Shown one piece after another: positions 1 through 7,382 of a DNA stretch of 9,680 nucleotides. The notes beneath the pieces were generated by a model. It made no database searches and was not told the origin of the DNA. It saw only the letters and a program-made list of their open reading frames with translations. Source of the stretch: Chromatiaceae bacterium (lineage in GTDB: Bacteria > Pseudomonadota > Gammaproteobacteria > Chromatiales > Chromatiaceae). The position numbers were made by a program, and so were the translations under genes. Position 1 is the first letter of the stretch. Every line of letters begins with the position of its first letter. The DNA lies in assembly GCA_016880695.1 (NCBI GenBank), contig JAEHCY010000478.1, positions 1-9,680 of the forward strand, read 5' to 3'.

Positions 1-1
1 C

Positions 2-172
2 AACGAAGACGCCAGCCGCATCCGCAAAGGCAACGCCCCGGCGATCATGACCTCGCTGCGCCACCTCTGCATCAACCGCTTCGCGCAGGAACCCTCGTCC
101 CTGGGTCTCGCCAAGAAATGCCGCAGGGCAGCCTGGAACGACGACTACCGCGCTAAGGTCGTGTTCGGGTGA
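2..172 (+). CDS. ISAs1-family transposase, C-terminal fragment (truncated by window edge)
   Basis: This is an open frame of 56 codons that enters from the left edge and ends with TGA at 170-172. It contains the pattern NEDASRIRKGNAPAIM followed by TSLRHL. From memory this is the conserved C-terminal end of ISAs1-family (H-repeat-associated) DDE transposases: the NEDxSRIRKGNAPA block, then an LRHL helix and a tail ending in a W-N-D-D-Y-R motif. The catalytic Asp residues would lie upstream, outside the window, so intactness cannot be judged. The enzyme would cut and join the element ends during transposition. The family call is fairly firm from the motif; I cannot tell whether the element is active. 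Confidence 0.8.
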   Translation, partial: NEDASRIRKGNAPAIMTSLRHLCINRFAQEPSSLGLAKKCRRAAWNDDYRAKVVFG

Positions 173-177
173 CGATT

Positions 178-194
178 GATGCGCGCTCGCCCTG
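178..194. repeat. Probable right terminal inverted repeat of the ISAs1-like element
   Basis: Five bases after the transposase stop codon comes GATGCGCGCTCGCCCTG, whose complement starts CAGGGCGAGCG. Its position just beyond the transposase gene and its CAGGG outer end fit an ISAs1-family terminus. Without the left end the repeat cannot be confirmed from this window. Confidence 0.4.
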
Positions 195-290
195 ATGCCC
201 TCCACCGATCGCGTGTACCCGCAGCAACCCATCTGATAACATTTAATACTTTGACTCGCTTTGACTCGCCGCCGTATTTCCGTGTCCTAA
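195..290 (+). promoter_or_regulatory. gyrA upstream region with candidate promoter elements
   Basis: This is the 96-base space between the IS end and the gyrA start codon. It is more AT-rich than its surroundings near 231-252. TTTAAT at 242-247 matches the sigma-70 -10 consensus at five of six positions, but no convincing -35 lies 16-18 bases upstream. Alternatively TTGACT (251-256) with TATTTC (275-280, 18-base spacer) would start transcription near 287, giving an almost leaderless gyrA message. No Shine-Dalgarno-like purine run precedes the ATG at 291. Both promoter models are tentative. Confidence 0.3.
250..269 (+). repeat. Tandem 10-bp repeat TTTGACTCGC x2 in the gyrA leader
   Basis: Two perfect adjacent copies of TTTGACTCGC occupy 250-259 and 260-269. 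Each contains TTGACT, a good -35 hexamer, and the period is about one helical turn. They could be duplicate -35 boxes, a two-site operator, or a chance slippage duplication; the sequence alone does not decide. Confidence 0.6.
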
Positions 291-2849
291 ATGGCTGAAT
301 TTGCCAAAGAGATCCTGCCGGTCAATCTCGAAGACGAGATGCGGCGCTCCTACCTCGATTACGCCATGAGCGTGATCGTGGGTCGCGCCCTGCCCGATGT
401 GCGCGACGGCCTCAAGCCGGTGCACCGCCGGGCGCTCTACGCGATGTCCGAGCTGGGCAACGACTGGAACAAGCCCTACAAGAAGTCCGCCCGCATCGTC
501 GGCGATGTCATCGGTAAGTACCACCCGCACGGCGATACCGCGGTCTACGACACCATCGTGCGCATGGCGCAGCCTTTCTCTCTGCGCTACCTGCTGGTGG
601 ACGGCCAGGGCAACTTCGGCTCGGTGGATGGCGACGCCGCGGCGGCCATGCGCTACACCGAGGTGCGCATGGCGCGCATCGCCCACACCCTGCTCGATGA
701 TCTCGACAAGGAGACGGTCGATTTCGTCCCCAACTACGACAACAGCGAGCGGGAGCCGACGGTGCTGCCGGCGCGGTTTCCCAATCTCCTGGTCAACGGG
801 TCCGCCGGGATCGCGGTGGGGATGGCCACCAACATCCCACCCCACAACCTGCGAGAGGTCATCGCCGCCTGCCTGGAGCTGATCGATAACCCCGGGGCAG
901 ACATCGCCGAGATCATGGCTCTTATACCCGGGCCCGACTTCCCCACCGCTGCCCTGATCAACGGCACCCGGGGAATACATGAGGCCTATCAAACGGGTCG
1001 GGGACGCATCTACCTCCGTGCCCGCGCGAACATCGAAACCGACGCCAACACGGGCCGGCAGACCATCATCGTCAGCGAGATCCCCTATCAGGTGAACAAG
1101 GCGCGGATGCTCGAGCGCATCGCCGAGCTGGTGAAGGAGCGCAAGATAGAGGGGATCAGCGAGCTGCGCGACGAGTCCGACAAGGACGGCCTGCGGGTGG
1201 TGATCGAGCTGCGACGGGGGGAGCTCGGTGAGGTGGTGCTGAACAACCTCTATCAGCACACCCAGATGCAGAGCGTGTTCGGCATCAACATGGTCGCCCT
1301 GGTGGACGGCCAGCCGCGGTTACTGAACCTCAAGCAGATGCTGGAGTATTTCCTGCGTCATCGGCGCGAGGTGGTCACCCGGCGCACCGTCTTCGAACTG
1401 CGCAAGGCGCGCGATCGGGCTCACATCCTCGAGGGGTTGGCGGTGGCGCTGGCCAATATCGATGAGGTCATTGCGTTGATCAAGGCCTCATCCAACCCCG
1501 CCGAGGCGAAACAGCGCCTCATCGACCGAACCTGGGCCCCCGGCGCGGTGGAGATGATGGTGGCGCGATCAGGGGCCGCCCAAACCCGCCCCGAGGGACT
1601 CGACCCGGTGCTTGGTCTGACACCCGACGGCTATCGCTTGAGCGAGACCCAGGCCCAGGCCATCCTCGATCTGCGGCTGCACCGGCTGACGGGCCTCGAG
1701 CAGGACAAGATCATCAAGGAGTTCGAGGAGATCCTGGCCAGGATCGGAGAGCTGCTGGAGATCCTCTCCAATCCCGACCGGTTGATGGATGTCATCCGCG
1801 AGGAGTTGGTACAGATCCGTGACCAGTACGCAGATGGGCGCCGCACCGAGATCCTGGAGGACCACCTGGACCTCTCGAGGGCGGACCTGATCACCCCCGA
1901 AGAGGTCGTCGTCACCCTGTCCCACGCCGGTTACGCCAAGTCCCAACCCATCGACCAGTACCAGGCGCAGCGCCGGGGCGGTAAGGGGAAAATTGCCACC
2001 ACCACCCGGGACGAGGACTTCGTCGAGAACCTTTTCGTCGCCAACACCCATGACACCATCCTCTGCTTCTCCAGCCGGGGCAAGGTGTACTGGCTCAAGG
2101 TCTACGACTTGCCCCAGGCGGGGCGCAGTGCCCGCGGTCGGCCCATGGTGAACCTGTTCCCGCTGGAGGAGGGGGAGCGCATCAATGCGATCCTGCCGGT
2201 GCACGAGTATGTCGAGGACAACTTCGTGTTTATGGCCACCAGTCTCGGCACGGTCAAGAAGACCCCCCTCACCGACTTCTCCCGGCCCTTGTCGCGGGGG
2301 ATCATCGCGGTGGATCTGCACGACGATGAGCAACTGGTGGGGGTCGCGATTACCGACGGCCAGCGCGATGTCATGCTGTTCACCTCGGCGGGTAAGGCGG
2401 TGCGGTTCAACGAGAGCCAGGTGCGGCCGATGGGGCGCGTGGCCCACGGGGTGCGGGGTGTGACCCTCGAGGAAGGGCAGCGGGTGATCTCGCTGGTGAT
2501 CGTGGAGTCGGGAACCCTGCTCACGGTGACCGAGAACGGCTATGGCAAGCGCACCCCGGTGGCGGAGTTCCCCACCAAGGGCCGCGGTGGCAAGGGTATG
2601 ATCTCGATCACCACCTCGGAGCGCAACGGAAACCAGGTGGGAGCGGTATTGGTCCAGGAGGACGATGAGATCATGCTCATCACCGACGGCGGTACCCTGG
2701 TGCGCACGCCCGTGGGCGGCGTTTCGGTGCTGGGGCGCAATACCCAGGGCGTCAAGATGATCAGCCTGGGGGGTGGCGAACGGCTCGTTGGCATCGAGCG
2801 CATCGTAGCCCTCGGCGATGAAGAAGACCCGGCAGCAACAGAAACCTAG
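291..2849 (+). CDS. gyrA: DNA gyrase subunit A (type IIA topoisomerase)
   Basis: The product is the DNA-cutting and rejoining subunit of gyrase, which works as GyrA2GyrB2 to put negative supercoils into DNA. The protein has 852 residues (E. coli GyrA: 875), with a shorter acidic tail. Its N-terminus (PVNLEDEM, then [21 protein letters not shown]) aligns residue for residue with E. coli GyrA. The active-site Tyr is Y122 in MRYTE. The quinolone region reads [10 protein letters not shown], with Thr83 and Asp87. The GyrA box QRRGGKG at 560-566, required for DNA wrapping, separates it from ParC. The C-terminal beta-pinwheel repeats follow, including [11 protein letters not shown] and GRNTQGV. The start at 291 is forced by homology at residues 5-17, although no Shine-Dalgarno is visible. 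Fifteen bases separate it from the preferred serC start. Confidence 0.97.
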   Translation: MAEFAKEILPVNLEDEMRRSYLDYAMSVIVGRALPDVRDGLKPVHRRALYAMSELGNDWNKPYKKSARIVGDVIGKYHPHGDTAVYDTIVRMAQPFSLRYLLVDGQGNFGSVDGDAAAAMRYTEVRMARIAHTLLDDLDKETVDFVPNYDNSEREPTVLPARFPNLLVNGSAGIAVGMATNIPPHNLREVIAACLELIDNPGADIAEIMALIPGPDFPTAALINGTRGIHEAYQTGRGRIYLRARANIETDANTGRQTIIVSEIPYQVNKARMLERIAELVKERKIEGISELRDESDKDGLRVVIELRRGELGEVVLNNLYQHTQMQSVFGINMVALVDGQPRLLNLKQMLEYFLRHRREVVTRRTVFELRKARDRAHILEGLAVALANIDEVIALIKASSNPAEAKQRLIDRTWAPGAVEMMVARSGAAQTRPEGLDPVLGLTPDGYRLSETQAQAILDLRLHRLTGLEQDKIIKEFEEILARIGELLEILSNPDRLMDVIREELVQIRDQYADGRRTEILEDHLDLSRADLITPEEVVVTLSHAGYAKSQPIDQYQAQRRGGKGKIATTTRDEDFVENLFVANTHDTILCFSSRGKVYWLKVYDLPQAGRSARGRPMVNLFPLEEGERINAILPVHEYVEDNFVFMATSLGTVKKTPLTDFSRPLSRGIIAVDLHDDEQLVGVAITDGQRDVMLFTSAGKAVRFNESQVRPMGRVAHGVRGVTLEEGQRVISLVIVESGTLLTVTENGYGKRTPVAEFPTKGRGGKGMISITTSERNGNQVGAVLVQEDDEIMLITDGGTLVRTPVGGVSVLGRNTQGVKMISLGGGERLVGIERIVALGDEEDPAATET

Positions 2850-2850
2850 T

Positions 2851-2855
2851 GGAGG
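2851..2855 (+). promoter_or_regulatory. Ribosome binding site of serC
   Basis: GGAGG lies just after the gyrA stop codon. It is 3 bases before the ATG at 2859 but 9 bases before the ATG at 2865. The second spacing is the workable one and supports translation from 2865. Confidence 0.7.
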
Positions 2856-2864
2856 ATCATGACC

Positions 2865-3947
2865 ATGGCTCGAGTTTTCAATTTCAGTGCGGGACCGGCA
2901 ATGCTTCCGGAGGCTGTGCTGCGTCAAGCCCGCGAAGAGATGCTGGACTGGCGCGGCAGCGGTATGTCGGTGATGGAGATGAGCCACCGGGGCAAGGAGT
3001 TCATGTCCATCGCCCAGGAGGCGGAGGCCGATCTGCGCTCGTTGCTGGGTATTGGGGACGACTATAAGGTGCTGTTTCTGCAGGGTGGCGCCTCGACCCA
3101 GTTCGCCATGGTTCCGCTCAACCTCGCCGGCCGCACCGGCAAGGCCGACTATCTCAACACCGGCTCCTGGTCGAAGAAGGCCATCGGCGAGGCCAAGCGC
3201 TTCTGCACGGTGAACGTGGCCGCCAGCACCCAGGACACCAAGTACACCCGCGCTCCCGCCCAGGCAGAGCTCAACCTGGATCCCGGTGCGGCCTACCTGC
3301 ACTACACCCCCAACGAGACCATCGAGGGTGTGGAGTTCCCCTACATTCCCGACACCGGCGATATTCCCCTGGTGGCGGATATGTCCTCCACCATCCTCTC
3401 GCGCCCGATCGATGTGAGCCGCTATGGCCTGATCTATGCCGGTGCGCAGAAGAACGTGGGGCCGGCGGGGCTGACCCTGGTCATGGTGCGGGCGGACCTG
3501 GTGGGGCAGGCGATGGCCCAGACCCCCGCCATGCTCGACTACGCCGTCCACGCCGAGAATGGCTCCATGTACAATACCCCGCCCACCTACGCCTGGTATC
3601 TGGCGGGCCTGGTGTTCAAGTGGCTGAAGGACCTTGGTGGGCTCGAGGCCATGGCGGCGGTGAATCAGCGCAAGGCAGATAGGCTCTATGCGGCCATCGA
3701 CGGTTCGGGGTTCTTCCGCAACCCGGTCGATCCGGCCTGCCGTTCCTGGATGAACGTGCCCTTCACCCTGGGCAACCCGGAGCTGGATGCCACCTTCCTG
3801 TCCGAGGCCAAGAAGGTGGGTCTGGTCACCCTGCAGGGTCACCGCTCCGTCGGTGGCATGCGCGCAAGTATCTATAACGCGATGCCCGAGGAGGGGGTGC
3901 GTACCCTCATCGATTTCATGCAGGATTTCGAGCGGCGCTACGGTTAA
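2865..3947 (+). CDS. serC: Phosphoserine aminotransferase (serine and possibly pyridoxal phosphate synthesis)
   Basis: The enzyme transfers an amino group from glutamate to 3-phosphohydroxypyruvate to give O-phosphoserine, the second step of serine synthesis. In gammaproteobacteria SerC also acts on the 4-phosphoerythronate-derived oxoacid in PLP synthesis. It is a cytoplasmic class V aminotransferase using PLP. The start [14 protein letters not shown] is the family hallmark. The PLP-binding Lys is K196 in [14 protein letters not shown], and the C-terminus carries [17 protein letters not shown]. The length of 360 residues is normal. An ATG two codons upstream (2859) is possible, but it lies too close to the GGAGG at 2851-2855, and the start at 2865 matches E. 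coli SerC. serA follows after 21 bases, pairing steps two and one of the same pathway. Confidence 0.96.
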   Translation: MARVFNFSAGPAMLPEAVLRQAREEMLDWRGSGMSVMEMSHRGKEFMSIAQEAEADLRSLLGIGDDYKVLFLQGGASTQFAMVPLNLAGRTGKADYLNTGSWSKKAIGEAKRFCTVNVAASTQDTKYTRAPAQAELNLDPGAAYLHYTPNETIEGVEFPYIPDTGDIPLVADMSSTILSRPIDVSRYGLIYAGAQKNVGPAGLTLVMVRADLVGQAMAQTPAMLDYAVHAENGSMYNTPPTYAWYLAGLVFKWLKDLGGLEAMAAVNQRKADRLYAAIDGSGFFRNPVDPACRSWMNVPFTLGNPELDATFLSEAKKVGLVTLQGHRSVGGMRASIYNAMPEEGVRTLIDFMQDFERRYG

Positions 3948-3955
3948 GGCAGGCG

Positions 3956-3961
3956 AGGAGG
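3956..3961 (+). promoter_or_regulatory. Ribosome binding site of serA
   Basis: A full AGGAGG lies 7 bases before the ATG at 3969. It fixes the start there rather than at the ATG two codons later (3975, spacing 13). Confidence 0.8.
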
Positions 3962-3968
3962 GAGGCTA

Positions 3969-5156
3969 ATGAGCATGTATAAGATTCAGACGCTCAACAA
4001 CATCTCCGTGGTGGGTCTCGAGCGGCTCCCGCGCGAGCGCTACGAGGTTGCATCGGAGATGACACACCCCGACGCCGTTCTGGTGCGCTCCGCGGATATG
4101 CACAACTTGGAGATTCCCGATACGGTCAAGGCCATCGGGCGCGCCGGCGCCGGTGTGAACAACATTCCCGTCGCGCGCATGACCGATCGCGGGGTGCCCG
4201 TGTTCAACGCCCCCGGGGCCAATGCCAACGCGGTCAAGGAGTTGGTGCTGGCGGGGATGCTGATGGCCGCGCGCAACATCGGCCAGGCTTGGCTGTTCGC
4301 CCGCGAGGTCCAGGGGGACGACCCCAGCATTCACAAAGCGGTGGAGGCGGGCAAGAAGCGGTTCGTGGGGTTCGAGCTCCCGGGCCGCACCCTAGGTGTA
4401 GTGGGCCTCGGGGCCATCGGTGTGCAGGTGGCCAACGCCGCGCGGGGCCTCGGAATGCGGGTCTATGGTTATGACCCGACTATCACGGTGCAGCGGGCAT
4501 GGCAGCTCGAGTCGGCGGTGCAGCCGGCACTGAGCGTGGACGATCTGTTGTCGCGCTCGGACTTTGTGACCTTTCACGTGCCGCTCACCGACGAGACGCG
4601 CAACATGATCAACGCGGGCCGTCTTCGCCTGATGAAGCGGGGAGCGGTGATCCTGAACTTTGCCCGGCCGGGTATCATCGACGACGAGGCCGTCTGCGCC
4701 GCCCTCGACAGCGGTCAGCTCTACGCCTACATCTGCGACTTCCCCACCAACCGGATCAAGCAGCACCCCCGGGTGGTCACCCTGCCGCACATCGGTGCAT
4801 CCACCGCGGAAGCCGAGGACAACTGCGCCGTCATGGTGGCGGAGCAGGTGCGTGCCTATCTGGAAGACGGCAACGTGACCAACTCGGTGAACTTCCCCGA
4901 GATCAACCTGCCGCGCAACGGCGGCTACCGGATCGCCGTGGTGAACCGCAACGTGCCGAACATGGTGGGGCAGATCTCCACCGACCTTGCCAAGGTCGAG
5001 CTCAACATCCTCGACATGCTCAACCGCTCCCGAGCCGATGTGGCGATGACCCTGATCGATGTGGATCGTCAGCCGCCCGCGAGTACGGTGGAGCAGCTCC
5101 GCGCCATCGAAGGGGTGCTCTCGGTGCGCTGCCTCGGTTGCCAGAAGTCGGGGTGA
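3969..5156 (+). CDS. serA: D-3-phosphoglycerate dehydrogenase, short form with C-terminal ACT domain
   Basis: The enzyme oxidises 3-phosphoglycerate to 3-phosphohydroxypyruvate with NAD+, the first committed step of serine synthesis. The 395 residues hold a substrate-binding domain (about 1-100 and 280-310), a Rossmann domain with GLGAIG at 146-151 and Asp169 at the end of the second strand (NAD+ preference), and an ACT domain (about 320-392). RAGAGVNNIP at 58-67 is typical of this short class. The catalytic Arg233 (NFARPG) and His274 (LPHIGAST) are present. The usual Glu, in E. coli FPTEP, is Asn261 here (DFPTN), and the Gly after Arg is Pro234. Asn328 and Asn346 align with the serine-binding Asn residues of E. 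coli SerA as I remember them, so serine feedback is plausible. Its place between serC and pheA is unlike Pseudomonas. The alternative is another 2-hydroxyacid dehydrogenase, but serC next door argues for SerA. Confidence 0.9.
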   Translation: MSMYKIQTLNNISVVGLERLPRERYEVASEMTHPDAVLVRSADMHNLEIPDTVKAIGRAGAGVNNIPVARMTDRGVPVFNAPGANANAVKELVLAGMLMAARNIGQAWLFAREVQGDDPSIHKAVEAGKKRFVGFELPGRTLGVVGLGAIGVQVANAARGLGMRVYGYDPTITVQRAWQLESAVQPALSVDDLLSRSDFVTFHVPLTDETRNMINAGRLRLMKRGAVILNFARPGIIDDEAVCAALDSGQLYAYICDFPTNRIKQHPRVVTLPHIGASTAEAEDNCAVMVAEQVRAYLEDGNVTNSVNFPEINLPRNGGYRIAVVNRNVPNMVGQISTDLAKVELNILDMLNRSRADVAMTLIDVDRQPPASTVEQLRAIEGVLSVRCLGCQKSG

Positions 5157-5181
5157 GAACAGTCCGTCGGGGCGGCCGGCG

Positions 5182-6270
5182 ATGAGCGATGACCACAACC
5201 TAAGCCAGGCGCGGGAGCGGATCGACGCGATCGACGAGCAGTTGCTCGGGCTCATCTCCGAGCGTGCGGCCTGCGCGCGGCAGATTGCGAGCCTCAAGAT
5301 CGCGGCAGGCTCCGAGGATACGGACTTCTATCGCCCGGAGCGTGAGGCGGCGATTCTGCGCCGGGTCAAACAGGCCAATCCAGGTCCCCTGGAAGAGGAG
5401 GAGGTGATCCGGCTGTTCCGGGAGATCATGTCCGCCTGTCTGGCGCTGGAGCAGCGACTGCAGGTCGCCTTTCTGGGGCCGGAGGGCACCTTCACCCAGA
5501 CGGCGGCCCTCAAACAGTTCGGCCACTCGGTGCGCACGGTGCCGATGGGCTCCATCGCCGAGATCTTCCGCGAGGTGGAGGCGGGGTCCTGCCATTTCGG
5601 GGTGGTGCCGGTGGAGAACTCCACCGAGGGGGTGATCAGCCACACCCTGGATACCCTACTCAATTCCCCGTTGCGTATCTGCGGGGAGGTTACCCTGCGC
5701 ATCCACCATCATTTGCTGAGCCGGGGGGCCGCGCTCAAGGGCATCACCCGCGTCTTCTCCCATCAGCAGTCCCTGGCCCAGTGTCGGGGGTGGCTCGACC
5801 GCACCCTGCCCAATGCCGAGCGCGAGGCCGTGGGCAGTAACGCGGAGGGGGCCCGCCGCGCCGCCTCCGAGCCGGGCTCCGCGGCGGTGGCTGGCGAGGC
5901 CGCCGCCGAGATCTACGGCCTGGAGGTGCTGGTCCGCAATATCGAGGATGAGCCCAACAACACCACACGATTCCTGGTGATTGGCCGGCGTGACGCGCCC
6001 CCGAGCGGTCGGGACAAGACCAGCCTGCTGCTCGGCTGTCGCAATGTCGCCGGGGCGCTGCATCGGCTCCTGGCGCCACTGGCGCGCCACGGCATCAGCA
6101 TGACCCGCATCGAGTCGCGCCCCTCCCGACTCGGACTCTGGGATTACGTGTTCTTCATCGATATCGAGGGCCACCGGGAGGACGCTACCGTGCGCTCGGC
6201 CCTCGCCGATCTGGAGCCAGAGGCCAAGCTGTTTCGGGTCCTGGGCTCCTACCCTGAGGCGGTGCTGTGA
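5182..6270 (+). CDS. pheA: Bifunctional chorismate mutase / prephenate dehydratase (P-protein)
   Basis: The protein converts chorismate to prephenate and then to phenylpyruvate, the branch to phenylalanine. Its 362 residues contain three domains. The AroQ chorismate mutase domain (about 5-92) has Arg11, Arg28, Lys39, the RPERE block at 51-55 and Gln91. The prephenate dehydratase domain (about 95-268) has FLGPEGTF (97-104), VPVENS (142-147) and the catalytic Thr-Arg-Phe at 262-264. The ACT regulatory domain (about 278-355) has GALH (291-294) and ESRP (311-314), the signatures of phenylalanine binding. The frame stays open upstream to 5059, inside serA, but ATG 5182 gives the expected N-terminus 25 bases after the serA stop. 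Only a weak GGGGCGG precedes it. Feedback inhibition by phenylalanine is expected from the family. Confidence 0.95.
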   Translation: MSDDHNLSQARERIDAIDEQLLGLISERAACARQIASLKIAAGSEDTDFYRPEREAAILRRVKQANPGPLEEEEVIRLFREIMSACLALEQRLQVAFLGPEGTFTQTAALKQFGHSVRTVPMGSIAEIFREVEAGSCHFGVVPVENSTEGVISHTLDTLLNSPLRICGEVTLRIHHHLLSRGAALKGITRVFSHQQSLAQCRGWLDRTLPNAEREAVGSNAEGARRAASEPGSAAVAGEAAAEIYGLEVLVRNIEDEPNNTTRFLVIGRRDAPPSGRDKTSLLLGCRNVAGALHRLLAPLARHGISMTRIESRPSRLGLWDYVFFIDIEGHREDATVRSALADLEPEAKLFRVLGSYPEAVL

Positions 6271-7382
6271 GCCCGAGCCACGACAACCCGTTTCTTCGCC
6301 TCAGTGCCCCGGGTCTGTCCGAGCTCCAGCCCTACATCCCCGGCAAACCCATCTCGGAGCTGCAACGGGAGCTTGGCATCGGCAGCGCGATCAAGCTGGC
6401 CTCAAACGAAAATCCCTTGGGTCCCAGCCCGCGGGTGGCGGAGGCGATTCTGGCGGCCCTCCCCGAGATTGGGCGTTACCCCGACGGCGGGGGTTTCGAA
6501 CTGCGCCGGGTGCTCGCCGGGCGCCACGGGGTAGAGCTGGAGGCCGTCACGCTGGGCAATGGCTCGAACGACGTGCTCGATCTGGTCGCCCGGGTATTCT
6601 TGTGGCCCGGGGTGGAGGCGGTGTTCTCGGAGCACGCCTTCGCGGTGTACCCGATCGCGACCCAGGCGGTGGGCGCCACCGCGCGGGTGGCGCCGGCCCG
6701 TGCCTTCGGCCACGATCTCGAGGCGCTGCGCGAGCGGGTCACGGAACGTACCCGGGTGGTGTTCATCGCCAATCCCAACAACCCCACGGGTACCTGGCTG
6801 CGCCGGGCAGAGCTGTGGGTGTTCATCGCCTCCTTGCCCGAGACGGTTATGGTGGTGGTGGATGAGGCCTACACCGAATATGTCGATGACCCCGACTACC
6901 CCGATGCCAGCCGTTGGATACACGAATTCCCCAATCTCATCGTCACCCGCACCTTTTCCAAGGCCTACGGTCTGGCCGGGTTCCGCATCGGCTATGGGGT
7001 GAGTCATCCCCAGGTGGCCGAGCTCCTCAACCGGGTGCGACAGCCGTTCAACGTCAACAGCCTGGCCCAGGTGGCGGCGCTCGCCGCTCTGGAAGACCGA
7101 GCCCATCTGCAGTGGGTGATCGAAACCAACCGCGCCGGCATGGGGCAGCTGACCTCAGGCTTTGCCAGCCTCGGGCTGGAGTCGATCCCCTCGGCGGCCA
7201 ACTTCGTCACCGTGAACCTTGCGCGTGGCTCGGGTCCGGTCTACGAGGCCCTGCTGCGCAAGGGGTGTATCGCCCGGCCGGTGACCAACTACGGGCTGCC
7301 CAATCATCTGCGCGTCAGCATCGGTCTTGCGGATGAGAACGACCGCTTCCTCACCGCCTTGGACGAGGTGTTGGGACGGTGA
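6267..7382 (+). CDS. hisC: Histidinol-phosphate / aromatic aminotransferase
   Basis: This is a PLP-dependent class I/II aminotransferase of 371 residues, a normal HisC length. SNENPLGPS (46-54) binds substrate and cofactor, ANPNNPTGT and DEAYTEY hold the PLP ring, and Lys232 in TFSKAYGLAGFRIGY is the Schiff-base lysine. LRVSIG near the C-terminus carries the Arg that binds the substrate carboxyl or phosphate. It starts with GTG at 6267, overlapping the pheA stop by 4 bases (GTGA). The placement between pheA and tyrA matches the hisHb gene of Pseudomonas. That enzyme is reported to transaminate histidinol phosphate and also aromatic ketoacids, so a dual role in histidine and Phe/Tyr synthesis is likely. 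The sequence alone does not settle which substrate dominates. Confidence 0.93.
   Translation: MSPSHDNPFLRLSAPGLSELQPYIPGKPISELQRELGIGSAIKLASNENPLGPSPRVAEAILAALPEIGRYPDGGGFELRRVLAGRHGVELEAVTLGNGSNDVLDLVARVFLWPGVEAVFSEHAFAVYPIATQAVGATARVAPARAFGHDLEALRERVTERTRVVFIANPNNPTGTWLRRAELWVFIASLPETVMVVVDEAYTEYVDDPDYPDASRWIHEFPNLIVTRTFSKAYGLAGFRIGYGVSHPQVAELLNRVRQPFNVNSLAQVAALAALEDRAHLQWVIETNRAGMGQLTSGFASLGLESIPSAANFVTVNLARGSGPVYEALLRKGCIARPVTNYGLPNHLRVSIGLADENDRFLTALDEVLGR

Larger units (their letters stand above)
1..194 (+). mobile_element. 3' end of an ISAs1-family insertion sequence (left part outside window)
   Basis: The stretch holds the end of an ISAs1-type transposase gene followed by a likely right terminal inverted repeat. 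Read from the outside inward, the end at base 194 gives CAGGGCGAGCGCGCATC. From memory, many ISAs1-family elements start with CAGGG and have their transposase stop codon very close to this repeat. Only the right end is in the window, so neither the left repeat nor the target duplication can be checked. The boundary at 194 is inferred. The element points towards gyrA, whose start codon lies 96 bases beyond it. Confidence 0.6.

Noticed and set aside
588..598. GCTGGTGG, the E. coli Chi sequence, in gyrA
   Set aside because: It is a single copy inside coding sequence and expected by chance in high-GC DNA. Chi identity outside enterics is not known here.
243..1259. 338-codon minus-strand frame across the gyrA start
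   Set aside because: It is a shadow of gyrA with no recognisable domain. It starts within gyrA and runs into the leader.
1569..3842. 757-codon open frame on the minus strand
   Set aside because: It lies antisense to gyrA and serC and spans both. The product is Gly/His/Arg-rich with no family motif, as expected for the reverse of high-GC3 codons in frame.
4392..5297. 301-codon minus-strand frame opposite serA/pheA
   Set aside because: It crosses two confirmed genes and has shadow composition only.
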